DNA of 14,268 nt, taken from assembly GCA_036502005.1 (NCBI GenBank), contig DASXZH010000027.1:1-14268 (forward strand). The letters are read 5' to 3'. A model generated the notes under the pieces. That model was not told the origin of the DNA, ran no database searches, and saw nothing but the letters and a program-made list of their open reading frames with translations. The DNA is from DASXZH01 sp036502005. GTDB lineage: Bacteria; Armatimonadota; Fimbriimonadia; Fimbriimonadales; Fimbriimonadaceae. Shown here piece after piece: positions 14,079 to 14,268 of the stretch (within the stretch, counting starts at the first letter, position 1; every line of letters starts with the position of its first letter). The position numbers and the translations under genes were made by a program.

Positions 14079-14268
14079 CACTCACTACGGAAAACCAAAA
14101 CCGCTCCCCCAACCCTAATAGCTCTTTAGTTAAGCCCGGAACCCCTTTTTTCCGAGGTTAGCTTACGGGACCTAGTAAGGTTATGAGCGGACGTACGGCT
14201 GGGTGAGGCGCGAATCCGGGCCCTTGGTGCAGAACCGTGGGGGAGAATGCGCACCGTCCGTATGCGTT
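14079..14268. other. Non-coding end of window with possible structured element
   Basis: No gene is seen. In the last ~80 bases, CGTACGG (14192-14198) can pair with CCGTATG (14258-14264; one G-U), and GGTGC (14226-14230) with GCACC (14251-14255) inside it. The G-rich loops hold no motif of an RNA family I know. It could be a structured RNA, a repeat or the start of a mobile element cut by the window edge. Confidence 0.25.

Noticed and set aside
14188..14268. End-of-window element considered as group II intron domain V, tmRNA, SRP RNA or RNase P RNA
   Set aside because: Some CGTACGG/CCGTATG pairing recalls domain V, but the length and core bases do not fit; conserved cores of the other RNAs are absent.

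Overview
The window is about 14.3 kb of bacterial chromosome. Eleven protein genes are well supported, and the intergenic DNA is unusually rich in repeats. There are no rRNA or tRNA genes, no CRISPR array and no recognisable transposase. The host is probably a free-living, non-proteobacterial environmental bacterium: the genes are compact and overlapping, GTG and TTG starts are common, some -10-like boxes lie almost on top of start codons, it secretes a glycoside hydrolase and a lipoprotein, and heptanucleotide tandem repeats are everywhere. Armatimonadota (Fimbriimonadia-like) is one possibility, but that is an impression and not something the sequence proves.

Layout. 1-407: non-coding, with two heptad arrays flanking a longer dispersed repeat. 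408-3891 (+): a tight cistron of pheS, a small VOC/glyoxalase-fold gene and pheT, joined by two 4-base ATGA overlaps. 3815-5221 (-): a polytopic membrane protein resembling GT-C glycosyltransferases, running convergently into the pheT 3' end. 5222-5545: a second copy of the dispersed repeat plus heptads. 5546-6517 (-): a TspO/MBR gene and an unrecognised 155-residue protein. 6637-7761 (-): a putative HExxH metallopeptidase whose frame stays open upstream through about 500 bases of heptad arrays and another repeat. 8260-9204 (-): thioredoxin reductase. 9403-9977 (+): a ribbon-helix-helix-like antitoxin and a ParE/RelE-fold toxin, overlapping by 25 bases. 10069-11172 (+): a secreted GH5 glycoside hydrolase. 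11173-11615: repeats and possible RNA folds. 11616-14078 (+): a large lipoprotein of unknown function. 14079-14268: non-coding, with a possibly structured element at the window edge.

How the genes fit together. Only two groups are functionally linked: pheS and pheT encode the two subunits of phenylalanyl-tRNA synthetase, and the toxin-antitoxin pair is self-contained. The rest looks like ordinary chromosomal content. The most interesting signals are (1) a divergent PheRS whose PheS lacks the usual HTS motif and whose PheT lacks the N-terminal EMAP-type tRNA-binding domain, with a VOC gene between the subunits; and (2) a family of phased heptamer repeats of several different sequences in at least five non-coding segments, one of which lies in an open frame next to the metallopeptidase gene.
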